DNA of 64,000 nucleotides from CAZQHK01 sp964593455 (GCA_964593455.1 CAZQHK010000007.1:67316-131315); one strand, 5' to 3'; shown: positions 24,152 to 33,960, counted from the stretch's first letter. A program made the numbers and translations. Notes: generated by a model from the letters alone, not told the origin.

Positions 24152-24820
24152 GTGATGACCAGTTTTGAACTCAATGCTATCTGGTTATCGCTCAAGGTGA
24201 GCACAGTAGCTCTCGCCATAATGATTCCCTTTGGGCTGGCACTCGGTTTCATACTTGCCCGGAGCCGTCGCCGATGGTGGTTGTGGCTTATCGAATCATT
24301 CCTCAACCTGCCCATGGTCATACCGCCGATTGTGACCGGCTACGTACTGCTCATCATTTTAAGCCCCGGCCGCCCCCTGGGAGCTCTGCTTAAAAACCTC
24401 GGCATCAATTTATTTCTGGACTGGAAGGGAGCAGTCCTGGCCGGAGCCATCGTTTCTTTCCCGCTTCTGTTACAGGGAGTTCAGACGGCATTTGAAGGCG
24501 TTGATCCGGTACTGGAAACTGCTGCCAGGACCCTTGGTGCCGGACCAATTCGAGTGTTTTTCACCATTACACTGCCTCTTTCGACACGTGGTGTGGTTTC
24601 CGGCGCCGCCCTGGCTTTCGCCCGCTGTCTGGGTGAGTTTGGCGCCACCATCATGATCGCCAGCAATATCAGGGGAAAGACACAGACCATTCCTCTGGCT
24701 ATCTGGCAGGTTATAGATGCCGGTGGAACCGAAGATCCCGCCTGGAGGCTGGTAATAGTGGCCGTTGCGATATCAATTGCCGCCACCCTGGCCAGTTCGC
24801 TCTTGAGAAGGAGGCGCTAA
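24152..24820 (+). CDS. modB: Molybdate ABC transporter, permease
   Basis: 222 residues, the standard size of ModB, with about five membrane helices. The cytoplasmic EAA-type loop that contacts the ATPase is visible (ETAARTLGAGPIRVFFTITL), followed by the family-typical FARCLGEFGATIMIASNIRG. A GTG at 24152 and an ATG at 24155 share GGAGGGG upstream. The gene begins one base after modA ends and stops two bases before modC starts, so the three are one transcript. Confidence 0.93.
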   Translation: MMTSFELNAIWLSLKVSTVALAIMIPFGLALGFILARSRRRWWLWLIESFLNLPMVIPPIVTGYVLLIILSPGRPLGALLKNLGINLFLDWKGAVLAGAIVSFPLLLQGVQTAFEGVDPVLETAARTLGAGPIRVFFTITLPLSTRGVVSGAALAFARCLGEFGATIMIASNIRGKTQTIPLAIWQVIDAGGTEDPAWRLVIVAVAISIAATLASSLLRRRR

Positions 24821-24822
24821 GT

Positions 24823-25914
24823 ATGTCGCTCCAATTTGACATCAGTGCCCGGCTCGGCGATTTCCGGTTGACGGTCAGTGGCGAAAACTCCAGCGGTGTA
24901 ACGGCTCTTTTTGGCCAATCAGGATCGGGGAAAACAACTTTATTGAACTGCCTGGCAGGAGTGATCAAACCCGACCGGGGAGTGATCGTGGTTGATGACA
25001 CTGTCCTTTTCAGCGCAAAAAAGGGTATCTTTTTGACGCCGGAAAATAGGCGGATCGGTTACGTATTCCAGGAAAGCAACCTTTTCCCCCATCTCACCGG
25101 GCTTAAAAATATCCTGTACGGTTATGATCTCCTGTCTTCAGACGAGCGGGTGATTCATCCCCCACAGGTGCTTTCGCTTTTGGAAATCGAGCATGTGATG
25201 GACCGTCAACCGTCCCGGATGTCCGGCGGAGAACGAAGCCGGGTGACCATTGCCAGGGCTCTGCTGACCAGTCCGCGAATTCTTTTTCTGGATGAACCGC
25301 TGGTTTCTGTGGACTCGAAGCTCAAAGGAAAAATACTGCCATATATCGACCGGATTAACAGGGACCTTCACATTCCGGTATTGTACGTATCCCACGACAT
25401 TTCGGAAGTGCTCTATATTGCAGATGAAGTTTTTGTCCTGCAGGAAGGGAAACTGATTGGCAAAGGAGACCCGAGGTCCATCCTTATGGATGAATCGATA
25501 ATCAGTCTGACCACTTCGAGTTCCATCGAAAACCTTTTCGACGCGGTGGTCACTTCAGCCGACCATGAAACCGGCCTGATACAGGCAGAATCAAAAGGAC
25601 AAAGCTTCAAATTCTGGAGTAAGGAGGTTCCGGATGGGAAAAAAGTCCATGTTACTCTGGGACTGAAAGCTTCGGATATTGTTCTTTCCGCGACACCGCC
25701 GGGGGCAGTCAGTGTCAGAAACGTGCTTCAAGGAATGGTTGAAAATATCCAACTGACCGACGGCCGGGCCATGGTCCATGTCGACATCGGTCTCAAACTT
25801 ATCGCCGAGGTTACCAGACCGGCAGTGGAAGAGCTTGGCCTAAAACCCGGAAAGCAGACATACATTCTGTTCAAAGCCAGGTCTATCAGACTGGTAGGAG
25901 CGCAACCGGAGTGA
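24823..25914 (+). CDS. modC: Molybdate ABC transporter, ATP-binding protein
   Basis: 363 residues. The nucleotide-binding domain has Walker A GQSGSGKTTLLNC (about residue 31), signature MSGGERSRVTIARALL and Walker B ILFLDEPLVSVD. The C-terminal part has a MOP/TOBE-like domain (VSVRNVLQGMVENIQLTDG) that in ModC binds oxyanions and can regulate transport. AGGAGG sits nine bases before the ATG, inside the end of modB. The stop overlaps the next gene's start by four bases (GTGA), so the AllH-like gene is translationally coupled to molybdate uptake. Confidence 0.92.
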   Translation: MSLQFDISARLGDFRLTVSGENSSGVTALFGQSGSGKTTLLNCLAGVIKPDRGVIVVDDTVLFSAKKGIFLTPENRRIGYVFQESNLFPHLTGLKNILYGYDLLSSDERVIHPPQVLSLLEIEHVMDRQPSRMSGGERSRVTIARALLTSPRILFLDEPLVSVDSKLKGKILPYIDRINRDLHIPVLYVSHDISEVLYIADEVFVLQEGKLIGKGDPRSILMDESIISLTTSSSIENLFDAVVTSADHETGLIQAESKGQSFKFWSKEVPDGKKVHVTLGLKASDIVLSATPPGAVSVRNVLQGMVENIQLTDGRAMVHVDIGLKLIAEVTRPAVEELGLKPGKQTYILFKARSIRLVGAQPE

Positions 25915-26705
25915 CCACCACTGAACCGGTTCTACGGGTAGAAAAAGCCCTTAAAGAAAAAGTCTGCTGGCATGGCCGGGTCGTGGGTGTCTACGAACAT
26001 GCCGTCTCCATACGTACCGATGACAGTGAACTGGTGTCATTATTGACGACTGTTCCCGGAGGACCTTGTTCCGCTCATGTCATACCGTCTGTTCCAGGAA
26101 GAGTAAAACCCGGAATGCCGGCTAGAGGACATCATGGAACACTCACTCTTGGCGAGGAGATTTCGCTCGACCTGAACCTGGCCCCTGCCTGGGACGCCAC
26201 CATGCCGCGGATCACACTCCCTGCCCCGGACAGCATCAAACACACAATCGAAACCCTGGAACGTTACATTGAACCACCGGCCATTACCGGGCAAGACGGT
26301 ATGGAATCGGCTCTTCACCAGGCACTTGCATCAGACACGAAACTACAACCGGTCATATCCAATTTGATCGGGCGCGGAGTCGGACTCACACCCGAAGGCG
26401 ACGATGTTATCATCGGGTTGCTGGCCAGCGCGGATCTGCTTCATTCCTCAACAGTGCAAATCATCCGGGAAACGGTTGAAAACGGCCTTGAAAAAACCAC
26501 CTGGATCAGCCAATGCTTTTTACGGTTTGCCCTCGATAGAAAGTTTGCTGAACCGGTTATCCGGCTTTTCCAGGCTCTCACCCGGGAAGACGAGCCTTCG
26601 TTTCAACAGGCGGCGGCCTCATTAACAACCGTCGGAGCGACATCAGGAATAGCGACATTGAGAGGGATACTGACTGTCCTTAGAGCCCGCTCCACGTTTG
26701 CATAG
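25911..26705 (+). CDS. DUF2877 protein (AllH/YlbF-like)
   Basis: 264 residues of the DUF2877 family. The conserved segment LIGRGVGLTPEGDDVIIGLL (near residue 145) matches the LIGLGxGLTPSGDD signature. In E. coli the relatives FdrA, YlbE and YlbF (AllF, AllG, AllH) together form the oxamate carbamoyltransferase of anaerobic allantoin breakdown. All three families are adjacent here, so a related carbamoyltransferase-type complex is likely. The start is a GTG overlapping the modC stop. The true substrate may not be oxamate, as no allantoinase or ureidoglycolate enzymes are in the window. Confidence 0.82.
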   Translation: MTTTEPVLRVEKALKEKVCWHGRVVGVYEHAVSIRTDDSELVSLLTTVPGGPCSAHVIPSVPGRVKPGMPARGHHGTLTLGEEISLDLNLAPAWDATMPRITLPAPDSIKHTIETLERYIEPPAITGQDGMESALHQALASDTKLQPVISNLIGRGVGLTPEGDDVIIGLLASADLLHSSTVQIIRETVENGLEKTTWISQCFLRFALDRKFAEPVIRLFQALTREDEPSFQQAAASLTTVGATSGIATLRGILTVLRARSTFA

Positions 26706-26768
26706 ATACATAATTAAATGATATGATATAAGACTACTTTCCTGCCTGCTGAAAGAGGTTGAACTACA

Positions 26769-28601
26769 ATGCCCGTTGCCAATAAAATCATCAAGAACAG
26801 TTATTACGACTCTGTTTTTCTCATGCGAATAGCACAAAAGATCAGCGGCGAGCCACAGGTTGATGAAGCCGCTGCCATGATGGGTACCGTTCCGAATAAG
26901 GAGATCCTGGAACGGGCCGGAATCCTGGCTGACAACGGCCGGGAGGCCGGGCCTAACGATCTGGTGGTAGCCGTCAAAACTGAAACAGAAGAGATCATCG
27001 AGCAAACATTCTCCAGTCTGGAAACACTGTTGTCGGGTCAGGACGAAGACGACTCGACCGAGGAGTTTAATCCCCGGACATTGACCTCTGCCCTGGAACG
27101 GCTGCCGCAAGCCAATTTGCTGTTGTTGTCGATACCGGGAGAATACGTCAGGCGGGAAGCTTCAAAAGCCCTTGACGCCGGTCTTCACGTGATGATCTTC
27201 AGCGACAATGTGCCCCTGAAAGACGAGCTTTACCTTAAAAATAAGGCCAAACAGGGGAATCAACTGGTCATGGGGCCGGACTGCGGCACCGTGCTTCTCA
27301 AAGGTAAAGCCCTGGGCTTCGGGAACGTTGTCCGCTGCGGCAGCATTGGAATCGTGGCCGCTTCAGGCACCGGGATACAGGAAGTGGCGACACTCATTCA
27401 CAAACTGGGCGCCGGTGTTTCCCACGCCATTGGCGTGGGAGGACACGACCTGTCCCGGGAGGTAGGAGCGCTTTCGTTTACCACCGGTCTCAGCTACCTG
27501 GAAAACGATCCTGAAACAACGGTTATCGTACTCATTTCAAAGCCTCCCGCTCCCGAAGTGGCTCAGTCGGTTTTAGAACGAGCCAGGTCCATTGCCAAAC
27601 CCATGGTTGTCTGTTTCCTGGGCAGCCGGGAAAAGCGAAAAAACCAGGATGATATGAGTTTTGTTTCCACCCTGGAAGACACCGCCCGGGCAGCTGTATC
27701 CATGGTATCAGGAACGATACCGTTCATGGTTGCCGGAACGGCTCCGGGCAAGCCCCAGGAGTGCGAGACCGGCCAACAACTTCGCCCGGAGCAGCGATTT
27801 ATACGTGGTCTTTTCAGCGGCGGCACCCTGTGCGAAGAAGCTTTGAACGTCCTCGAACCGCTCCTCGATGGTCCGGTATTTACCAACCTGAAACCACGGC
27901 GCGAAATCAAATCGCTAACCGACCCGTGGAACAGCCTGGAGCACTCATTCGTTGACCTGGGTGAAGACCTTTTTACCAGGGGCCGCCCGCATCCGATGAT
28001 AGATTTCAACCTCAGGTGTAAACGGATACTGCAAGAAGCAGCCGATCCCGCTACCGCTATCATCCTGCTCGACGTCGTGCTGGGGTACGGGTCCCATCCC
28101 GACCCGGCTTCCGAACTGGTTCCGGTCATTAAGGAAGCCCGAAAACAGGCCCATGAACGGGGAACCGACATTATATTTGTAGCATCGATTTGCGGGACTG
28201 ACGAGGATCCGCAGGTGGCCGCCGGGCAAAGCGAATCACTGGCAGACGCCGGCGTGCTCATGGCCGGCTGCAATGCTGAAGCAGCCAGGTTGGCAGCCCG
28301 TGTTCTTGATGCTCAAAAAAGCTCTTCTCAACCACAGGAACAGTTGGAGAAAACAATACCGAGAACTGAATCGAGGCCCGGTGTGATGATACCAGACACA
28401 CAATCCAAAAACGATAGATCGGCCTCAGCTGATAAGTCTGAAATAGAAATCCTCAACAACGGAGTGTGCATGGTAAATATGGGGCTAAAATCATTTCATG
28501 AATCGATGAAGGACCAGGAGTCTCAGTCTATCCACGTTGATTGGCGGCCCCCGGCCGGCGGAAACAAAGAACTGACTGCCCTCCTGGACAGAATGTTATA
28601 A
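26769..28601 (+). CDS. fdrA: FdrA-like acyl-CoA synthetase fold protein (AllF-like)
   Basis: 610 residues with a succinyl-CoA-synthetase-type architecture. An N-terminal region (1-100) precedes the CoA-binding-like domain (GPDCGTVLLKGKALGFGNVV, GIVAASGTGIQEVATLIHKL, SHAIGVGGHDLS) and a ligase-like domain (GLFSGGTLCEEALNVL, ILLDVVLGYGSHPDPASEL). A low-complexity linker near 520-560 leads to the C-terminal FdrA tail ending VDWRPPAGGNKEL. This family supplies the catalytic core of the AllFGH oxamate carbamoyltransferase. It lies between AllH-like and AllG-like genes in the island. The linker is longer than I would expect. Confidence 0.88.
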   Translation: MPVANKIIKNSYYDSVFLMRIAQKISGEPQVDEAAAMMGTVPNKEILERAGILADNGREAGPNDLVVAVKTETEEIIEQTFSSLETLLSGQDEDDSTEEFNPRTLTSALERLPQANLLLLSIPGEYVRREASKALDAGLHVMIFSDNVPLKDELYLKNKAKQGNQLVMGPDCGTVLLKGKALGFGNVVRCGSIGIVAASGTGIQEVATLIHKLGAGVSHAIGVGGHDLSREVGALSFTTGLSYLENDPETTVIVLISKPPAPEVAQSVLERARSIAKPMVVCFLGSREKRKNQDDMSFVSTLEDTARAAVSMVSGTIPFMVAGTAPGKPQECETGQQLRPEQRFIRGLFSGGTLCEEALNVLEPLLDGPVFTNLKPRREIKSLTDPWNSLEHSFVDLGEDLFTRGRPHPMIDFNLRCKRILQEAADPATAIILLDVVLGYGSHPDPASELVPVIKEARKQAHERGTDIIFVASICGTDEDPQVAAGQSESLADAGVLMAGCNAEAARLAARVLDAQKSSSQPQEQLEKTIPRTESRPGVMIPDTQSKNDRSASADKSEIEILNNGVCMVNMGLKSFHESMKDQESQSIHVDWRPPAGGNKELTALLDRML

Positions 28602-28712
28602 CAAATTTACAGTCACCCTTTCGGGAAAACCCGAATATATCACAAATCGCCGTAGCGAGGTGAAGGAAATGGCCGCAGATACAAGGCGCGAAGAAAAAGG
28701 AGTGAGAAAGAT
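28601..28712 (+). other. Intergenic spacer with hairpin before the DUF1116 gene
   Basis: The 111-base gap holds a TTCGGGAAAACCCGAA hairpin near 28620-28635 without a following T-run. It also holds GTAGCGAGGTGAA near 28652, a string also seen inside the repeat element at 63067-63079. The hairpin may stabilise or attenuate the transcript between the FdrA-like and DUF1116 genes. Confidence 0.4.
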
Positions 28713-29978
28713 TTGAGTTCACAAAAAGAGAGAATTAATCAGGCCAACAACGAAGCCCTGGAACGGATGATGACCGCCGAACCGGTGCTGATCGACATCC
28801 GCCCGGCAAAAGAGGTCATCCCGGAATTCACGGGAAAAATGATTCTTCATGCCGGTCCTCCGGTTACCTGGGACGCCATGTGCGGACCGGTACGAGGCGC
28901 GGTTACGGGAGCCATGGTTTACGAAGGATGGGCATCCGATTTGGCCGAGGCGGAATCAGCGGCGGCCGTCGGTGAAATAACCTTTGAGCCCTGCCATCAT
29001 CACTCCACCGTCGGCCCCATGGCCGGCGTGGTATCACCATCCATGTGGGTTTTCTGCGTCAAGAACATCACCCATGGGAACATGGCTTATTGCACCCTTA
29101 ACGAGGGGTTAGGAAAAGTTTTGCGCTTTGGCGCGAACGACGACGAGGTAATCAAACATCTCAAATGGATGGAAGAAATACTGGCCCCTTCTCTGGCACA
29201 GGCGGTCCGTCTCTCCGGCGGAATCAACCTGAAGTCGATTATTGCCCAGTCCCTGCTCATGGGGGACGAATGCCACAACCGAAACACCGCCGCCACCAAC
29301 CTGTTCCTCAAAGATGTGCTTCCTTACCTGCTGGAGACCGATTTGGAGAAAGCTCTCATCAAGAAGGTGACCGATTTTATTTCCGGCAACGTTCACTTCT
29401 TCCTGAATCTCTCCATGCCCGCCTCAAAAGCAACCGCCGACACTATTTTTGGATTGAAAGACTGCTCGCTGATGTGCACCATGGCCAGGAACGGGACCGA
29501 ACTCGGAATCCGGATAGCCGGCCTGGATGAAAGCTGGTTCACCGCTCCGGCCGGCCTCCCTAAAGGTCTTTATTTTCCGGGATATTCCGAAAAAGACGCC
29601 AATCCCGACCTGGGTGATTCGACCATTTCCGAGACGGCCGGTATCGGTGGTTTCGCCATGGCGGCAGCGCCGGCCATAGTGCAGTTTACCGGTGGAAAGC
29701 CAGCTGATGCCGTCGGCTACACCCGTGAGATGTACGAGATAAGCGCCGGCCGTCACCGCACCTTCCAGATTCCGGTGCTGGATTTTGCGGGCACCCCTCT
29801 CGGAGTGGATATACGGAAGGTTATCGAAACCGGAATTACACCTATTATCAATACCGGAATTGCCCACAAGGACCCCGGTGTCGGACAAATCGGAGCCGGT
29901 ATCCTTTACGCTCCCCTGGATCCGTTCGAGGAGGCGCTGCGCGCCCTGGCAGCGCGCCTGGAAGGAACCGAGAGATAG
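28713..29978 (+). CDS. DUF1116 protein (AllG/YlbE-like)
   Basis: 421 residues of the DUF1116 family, partner of FdrA in the AllFGH complex. Conserved blocks are GPPVTWDAMCGPVRGAVTGA, FEPCHHHSTVGPMAGVVSPS, MGDECHNRNTAATNLF and NTGIAHKDPGVGQIGAG. Cysteine- and histidine-rich segments (EPCHHHST, DECHNRN) look like a ligand or catalytic site. The start is TTG with AAGGAGTGAG upstream, an uncommon but well-supported choice. The stop lies 13 bases before the molybdenum hydroxylase large subunit. It is the third AllFGH component here, so the complex is complete. Confidence 0.87.
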   Translation: MSSQKERINQANNEALERMMTAEPVLIDIRPAKEVIPEFTGKMILHAGPPVTWDAMCGPVRGAVTGAMVYEGWASDLAEAESAAAVGEITFEPCHHHSTVGPMAGVVSPSMWVFCVKNITHGNMAYCTLNEGLGKVLRFGANDDEVIKHLKWMEEILAPSLAQAVRLSGGINLKSIIAQSLLMGDECHNRNTAATNLFLKDVLPYLLETDLEKALIKKVTDFISGNVHFFLNLSMPASKATADTIFGLKDCSLMCTMARNGTELGIRIAGLDESWFTAPAGLPKGLYFPGYSEKDANPDLGDSTISETAGIGGFAMAAAPAIVQFTGGKPADAVGYTREMYEISAGRHRTFQIPVLDFAGTPLGVDIRKVIETGITPIINTGIAHKDPGVGQIGAGILYAPLDPFEEALRALAARLEGTER

Positions 29979-29991
29979 AGGAGGAACTATC

Positions 29992-32361
29992 ATGACTCGA
30001 AAAAGCGTAGGATCAAGTCCGCCACGCAAGGACGCGATAGAAAAAGCAACCGGCCTGGGGACCTTTATCGCCGACATGAAGATTCCGGGTATGCTGCACA
30101 TGGCGGTGATCAGGTCCACGAAACCCCACGCAGTTTTGGAAAGAATCGATACAGACGCGGCTCTAAGCTCGAGCGGAGTAGTGGCTGTTGTTACCGGAGA
30201 AAACTGTAATCTCAAGGTGGGACATTGCATTGTCGACCAACCGCCCATGGCCGTAAAAAAGGTTAGATATGTCGGCGAACCGGTGGCAGCGGTGGTTGCC
30301 GATACCAAGGAAGAAGCCGTGTTGGCAGCAGACAAGGTAGCGGTCTCCTACCGGGATCTGCCGGCCGTGTTTTCAGCCCGGGAAGCCCAAAAACCGGAAG
30401 CACCGATTATCCACGAAGACCTGGCTTCTTACCATACTCTACCCGGCTTCAACAAAGTGCCTGGCACCAATGTTTTTCATCACTACAAACTACGCAAAGG
30501 CAACGTGGAAGAAGGATTTAAACAGGCGGACATGATCCTGGAAAACACCTTCGATTTTCCTCATTCCAGCCATGCCGCGCTGGAACCGCATGGAGCCATA
30601 GCTCAGTTTGATTCCGAAGGAAAACTGACTGTTTGGGCCTCGTCGCAAGCCCCGTTTACCGTCAGGAACTTCCTGGCTGCCATGTTCTCCATGCCACTTC
30701 ACCAGGTGCGGGTGATCGTGCCGTATCTCGGCGGCGGTTTCGGATGCAAATCGGACACGACCATCGAACCACTGGTTTCGTATGTCGCCAGGCACGTAGT
30801 GGGCCGGCCGGTACGGCTTATCCTTTCCCGTGAAGAAGTCTTCTGCGGGGCGGTCATCGGCCGGGGATTTTCCAACCACATAAAAATCGGGTTTACCAGG
30901 GACGGCATGATAACCGCCGCCGAGGTGGATATCGCCGCCAGCTGCGGAGCCTATGGAGAAAACGCTATTAATATCGTAGTCGGAGGCGGGCATAACGCCA
31001 CCGGACCATACGAGATACCCAACGTCGCCATCGATTCCCGGGGGACCTACACAAATACACCGTTGGTGGGAGCATATCGGGGATACGGTCATCCCGAAGC
31101 CCACTGGATGATGGAACGACAGATGGATATCAGCGCCCGCGAACTGAAAATCGATCCCATTAAGCTCAGGCGGCAAAACCTGCTCAAACCAGGCTCGATC
31201 AACAACCTGGGACAGACCATCACCGAGAAAAACGGCGACCTGGAAGGATGCCTGGACGCGGTTCTGAAAAGCCTGAACCTGTCCTCAAAACAACCGGATG
31301 AAGGACCTATCAGGTACGGAAAACACATCGCCTGCCTGATGAAGTCACCGGTCATGGCCACCAATGCCGCTTCGGGAGCATCGGCCCGTTTCAACGAAGA
31401 CGGCACCATCCAAATCAACATGACCGGCAGCGAGATGGGTCAGGGCTCCATGACGGCTCTTTGCCAGATCGCGGCGGAGACACTCGAAGTCCCCGTGGAC
31501 CGGGTACGCATCAACGCCGGCGGAGACACTCTTTACACGCCCTACGAGTGGCAATCGGTTGCCTCGAGTACTACCTGGAAAGTCGGGAACGCCGTCAACC
31601 AGGCCTGCGAACGGTTGATCGAAGTAGTTAAACGGAACGCTTCGCTTGTCCTGAAGTGTTCCCTGGAAGACCTTGAATATGACGGGGAAACCGTGTTTCT
31701 GAAAGACAATCCGAGCAACGCAATTCCGCTGGTCCAATTGACACTGGGTTACACGTATCCCGACGGCCGCACGGTGGGAGAACCGGCCATGGCCTACGGA
31801 AGTTTTATCCCGATTGATCTCGCCTACCCCGACGCCGAAACGGGCGGCGGCAACTGCGCCGGGTCCTGGACCTTCGGCTGCCAGGGCTCCGAGGTGTCGG
31901 TTGACATCGAGACCGGAGAGATCAAAGTGCTCCGGTTTGTCACGGCAATGGACATCGGCACGGTGATCAACCCGCTGCTGGCCCGGGGCCAGATTACCGG
32001 CGCCGTGGTCCAGGCCATGGGAGGGGCCCTGACCGAAAAGATCATCTATGGCGATGACGGAGCGATTCGCAACGCCAACTTCACCGACTACAAGATCCCG
32101 ACCCCGAAGGATATCGATCCCGATTCACTGGAAGTTATTTTCTTAGAGAATCCCGACGAGAAAGCGGCTTTCGGAAACCGCTGCATGGCGGAACACGGCA
32201 CCGTGGCGGTGGCCCCGGCCATTGCCAACGCGGTCAGGGACGCCGTGGGACTCGACTTTTTCGAGCTTCCCATGGACGTTTGCACCGTCCTTAAAAAACT
32301 GAAAGAATCGGGAGTAACTTCCCGTAACGGCGAAGAAGCCGAACTGGAAGGGGGGTGCTGA
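29992..32361 (+). CDS. Molybdenum hydroxylase, molybdopterin-binding large subunit (xanthine dehydrogenase family)
   Basis: 789 residues from the ATG at 29992, which has GAGGAGGAA upstream. Marks of the CoxL/XdhA type are the N-terminal a/b-hammerhead (DAIEKATGLGTFIADM), the cofactor loop YLGGGFGCKSD (about residue 247), YRGYGHPEAHWMMERQMD, GSEMGQGSMT (about 478) and the C-terminal catalytic glutamate in MAEHGTVAVAPAIANAV (about 733). There is no CSFR/CSYR loop of CO dehydrogenase, so CO oxidation is unlikely. The family hydroxylates carbon next to nitrogen in heterocycles such as purines, pyrimidines and nicotinate. FAD and Fe-S subunits follow, giving a complete enzyme. Confidence 0.92.
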   Translation: MTRKSVGSSPPRKDAIEKATGLGTFIADMKIPGMLHMAVIRSTKPHAVLERIDTDAALSSSGVVAVVTGENCNLKVGHCIVDQPPMAVKKVRYVGEPVAAVVADTKEEAVLAADKVAVSYRDLPAVFSAREAQKPEAPIIHEDLASYHTLPGFNKVPGTNVFHHYKLRKGNVEEGFKQADMILENTFDFPHSSHAALEPHGAIAQFDSEGKLTVWASSQAPFTVRNFLAAMFSMPLHQVRVIVPYLGGGFGCKSDTTIEPLVSYVARHVVGRPVRLILSREEVFCGAVIGRGFSNHIKIGFTRDGMITAAEVDIAASCGAYGENAINIVVGGGHNATGPYEIPNVAIDSRGTYTNTPLVGAYRGYGHPEAHWMMERQMDISARELKIDPIKLRRQNLLKPGSINNLGQTITEKNGDLEGCLDAVLKSLNLSSKQPDEGPIRYGKHIACLMKSPVMATNAASGASARFNEDGTIQINMTGSEMGQGSMTALCQIAAETLEVPVDRVRINAGGDTLYTPYEWQSVASSTTWKVGNAVNQACERLIEVVKRNASLVLKCSLEDLEYDGETVFLKDNPSNAIPLVQLTLGYTYPDGRTVGEPAMAYGSFIPIDLAYPDAETGGGNCAGSWTFGCQGSEVSVDIETGEIKVLRFVTAMDIGTVINPLLARGQITGAVVQAMGGALTEKIIYGDDGAIRNANFTDYKIPTPKDIDPDSLEVIFLENPDEKAAFGNRCMAEHGTVAVAPAIANAVRDAVGLDFFELPMDVCTVLKKLKESGVTSRNGEEAELEGGC

Positions 32362-32363
32362 CC

Positions 32364-33284
32364 ATGCTTAGACCTTTTGATTATTATAAAGCCGGCACTC
32401 TGGAAGAAGCCAGCCGTCTCTTGCTGGAGCACGAGAACGCCAGACCGCTGGCGGGAGGCACCGACCTGCTGGTAAAACTTCGGGATGGAAAATCTGCGTA
32501 CCCAACAGTCATTGATATCAAGGGACTCGATGATTTAAAAGGAATCCGGATGGAAGACGAGATACTTTCCATAGGCGCCCTGGCGACGGTCACCGACATT
32601 CTGGAGTCCCCGCTGCTCTGTGGTCCCTACGAACTGTTAAAGGAATCGGCCGAGGTATTCGGCTGCCTGGAGATACGCCACCGAGCTACCGTTGGCGGCA
32701 GCATCGCCCACGCCTCCCCGGGAGGAGAATTCGGCAGTCCCATGATGGTACTGAAAGCCATGGTGGAGCTGTACGGTCCGGAAGGAAAACGGACCTTGCC
32801 GGTAGCGGATTTTATTACCGGCCCAACCCGTACCGCCATTAAACCGGGGGAGATACTGGTCAGAATACTGGTCCCCAAATACCCGGAGAGCACCGTGAGC
32901 GCCTACCGTCGCCGCAGCCGGATAGCCGGGATGGACCTGGCTTCCATGAACATGGCCGTACTGATTACCGATGCCCCCGATCAAGTATCCCGGCGGTTCA
33001 GGGTGGCCGCGGGAGCAGTAGCCGCAACTCCCATCAGACTCGATGCGGCGGAAGAGATATTGAACGGCTCTCCGCTCACGGATGCGACCATAAAAGAAGC
33101 GGCCCGAAAAGCCAATGAAGGTCTTAATCCCCGAGCCAGCAGCCTGAGAGCAACCCCCGAATACAAAAAGGATATGATCTATATACTTCTTAAAAGAATT
33201 TTGGCGGATCTGCTTGGCAGCAGCCCACAGGGCCGGAGCGGAGGTGAACAGAGCGATGATGCACGAGATAAAACTTACGGTTAA
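32364..33284 (+). CDS. Molybdenum hydroxylase, FAD-binding subunit
   Basis: 306 residues from the ATG at 32364, two bases after the large-subunit stop, with a G-run at 32350-32355 as ribosome binding site. FAD-binding marks are ARPLAGGTDLLVKLRDG near the N-terminus and the second loop IRHRATVGGSIAHASPGGEF. The C-terminal CO-dehydrogenase flavoprotein domain begins near SAYRRRSRIAGMDLASMNMA. It passes electrons from the Fe-S subunit to an acceptor. The end overlaps the Fe-S subunit by 29 bases, showing coupled translation. Confidence 0.92.
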   Translation: MLRPFDYYKAGTLEEASRLLLEHENARPLAGGTDLLVKLRDGKSAYPTVIDIKGLDDLKGIRMEDEILSIGALATVTDILESPLLCGPYELLKESAEVFGCLEIRHRATVGGSIAHASPGGEFGSPMMVLKAMVELYGPEGKRTLPVADFITGPTRTAIKPGEILVRILVPKYPESTVSAYRRRSRIAGMDLASMNMAVLITDAPDQVSRRFRVAAGAVAATPIRLDAAEEILNGSPLTDATIKEAARKANEGLNPRASSLRATPEYKKDMIYILLKRILADLLGSSPQGRSGGEQSDDARDKTYG

Positions 33285-33750
33285 TAATCAAGTCGTCACC
33301 AGGACCGTATCGTCGAACCTCACGTTGCTTGAGTTTATCCGCAATCACCTGGAACTTACCGGCACCAAAGAAGGATGCGGAAACGGCGAGTGCGGCGCCT
33401 GCACGGTCCTCCTTCAAGGCGTGCCGGTCAGGAGCTGCCTCATGCTGGCGGTGGAAGCGGACGGAGCAAAACTTGAAACCATAGAAGGCTTGGCCGACGG
33501 TTTCGAACTGTCGCAAATACAGCTGGCATTCGTGGAACACGGAGCGATCCAATGCGGATTCTGTACTCCGGGTTTCATCATGGCTGTCACCGCCCTTTTA
33601 CGGAATACGAGCAATCCCACGAAAAAAGAGATACGGGAAGCCCTGGGTGGCCATCTGTGCCGCTGTACCGGTTACGAGGCTATTTTCAATGCGGTCAAAG
33701 CCGCCGCCGAAGCATTGCCGGACCCTGTGGAGGTTTGTCCATCTCTGTAA
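33256..33750 (+). CDS. Molybdenum hydroxylase, [2Fe-2S] subunit
   Basis: 164 residues from the ATG at 33256, preceded by GGAGGTGA; the frame runs further upstream without need. A plant-ferredoxin-type cluster is bound by Cys41, Cys46, Cys49 and Cys61 (GCGNGECGACTVLL then RSC). The second, alpha-helical domain has QCGFCTPGFIM and GHLCRCTGYEAI, the four ligands of the cluster nearest molybdopterin. It completes a Mo/FAD/2x[2Fe-2S] enzyme in the order large-medium-small. Confidence 0.93.
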   Translation: MMHEIKLTVNNQVVTRTVSSNLTLLEFIRNHLELTGTKEGCGNGECGACTVLLQGVPVRSCLMLAVEADGAKLETIEGLADGFELSQIQLAFVEHGAIQCGFCTPGFIMAVTALLRNTSNPTKKEIREALGGHLCRCTGYEAIFNAVKAAAEALPDPVEVCPSL

Positions 33751-33868
33751 AGGTAAGTGTCAACATTGAAACGATTTTTGTTGTGGGCAGAAAGATTGCT
33801 GGACGGATAATCCACACATCAAGCGTGGGATGGAGAGATTTTGACCCGGGCGAAGGCTTGCACTTTCC

Positions 33869-33888
33869 TGTAAACGGTAGTGTTTACA
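33869..33888 (+). other. Hairpin between hydroxylase and amidohydrolase genes
   Basis: TGTAAACGGTAGTGTTTACA forms a perfect seven-base stem with a GGTAGT loop. It has no T-run and could be an operator or mRNA-processing site inside the island. Confidence 0.4.
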
Positions 33889-33895
33889 TGGTGAC

Positions 33896-33938
33896 GTAGC
33901 GAAAGCCGGGTGGTCCCACCCTCAAGCAAGAGGTGTAG
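33896..33938 (-). repeat. Dispersed repeat, family B, copy 3
   Basis: On the minus strand it begins CTACACCTCTTGCTTGAGGG and continues TGGGACCACC ... CGCTAC. It matches 4933-4974 with few changes. It sits in the 210-base gap between the Fe-S subunit and the amidohydrolase and overlaps no gene. Confidence 0.7.
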
Positions 33939-33960
33939 GAAGAAAGGAGAGATATGTATA

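Noticed and set aside
29992..33750. Aerobic CO dehydrogenase (CoxLMS)
   Set aside because: The subunit pattern matches, but the large subunit lacks the diagnostic CSFR/CSYR loop. A general Mo-hydroxylase call is safer.
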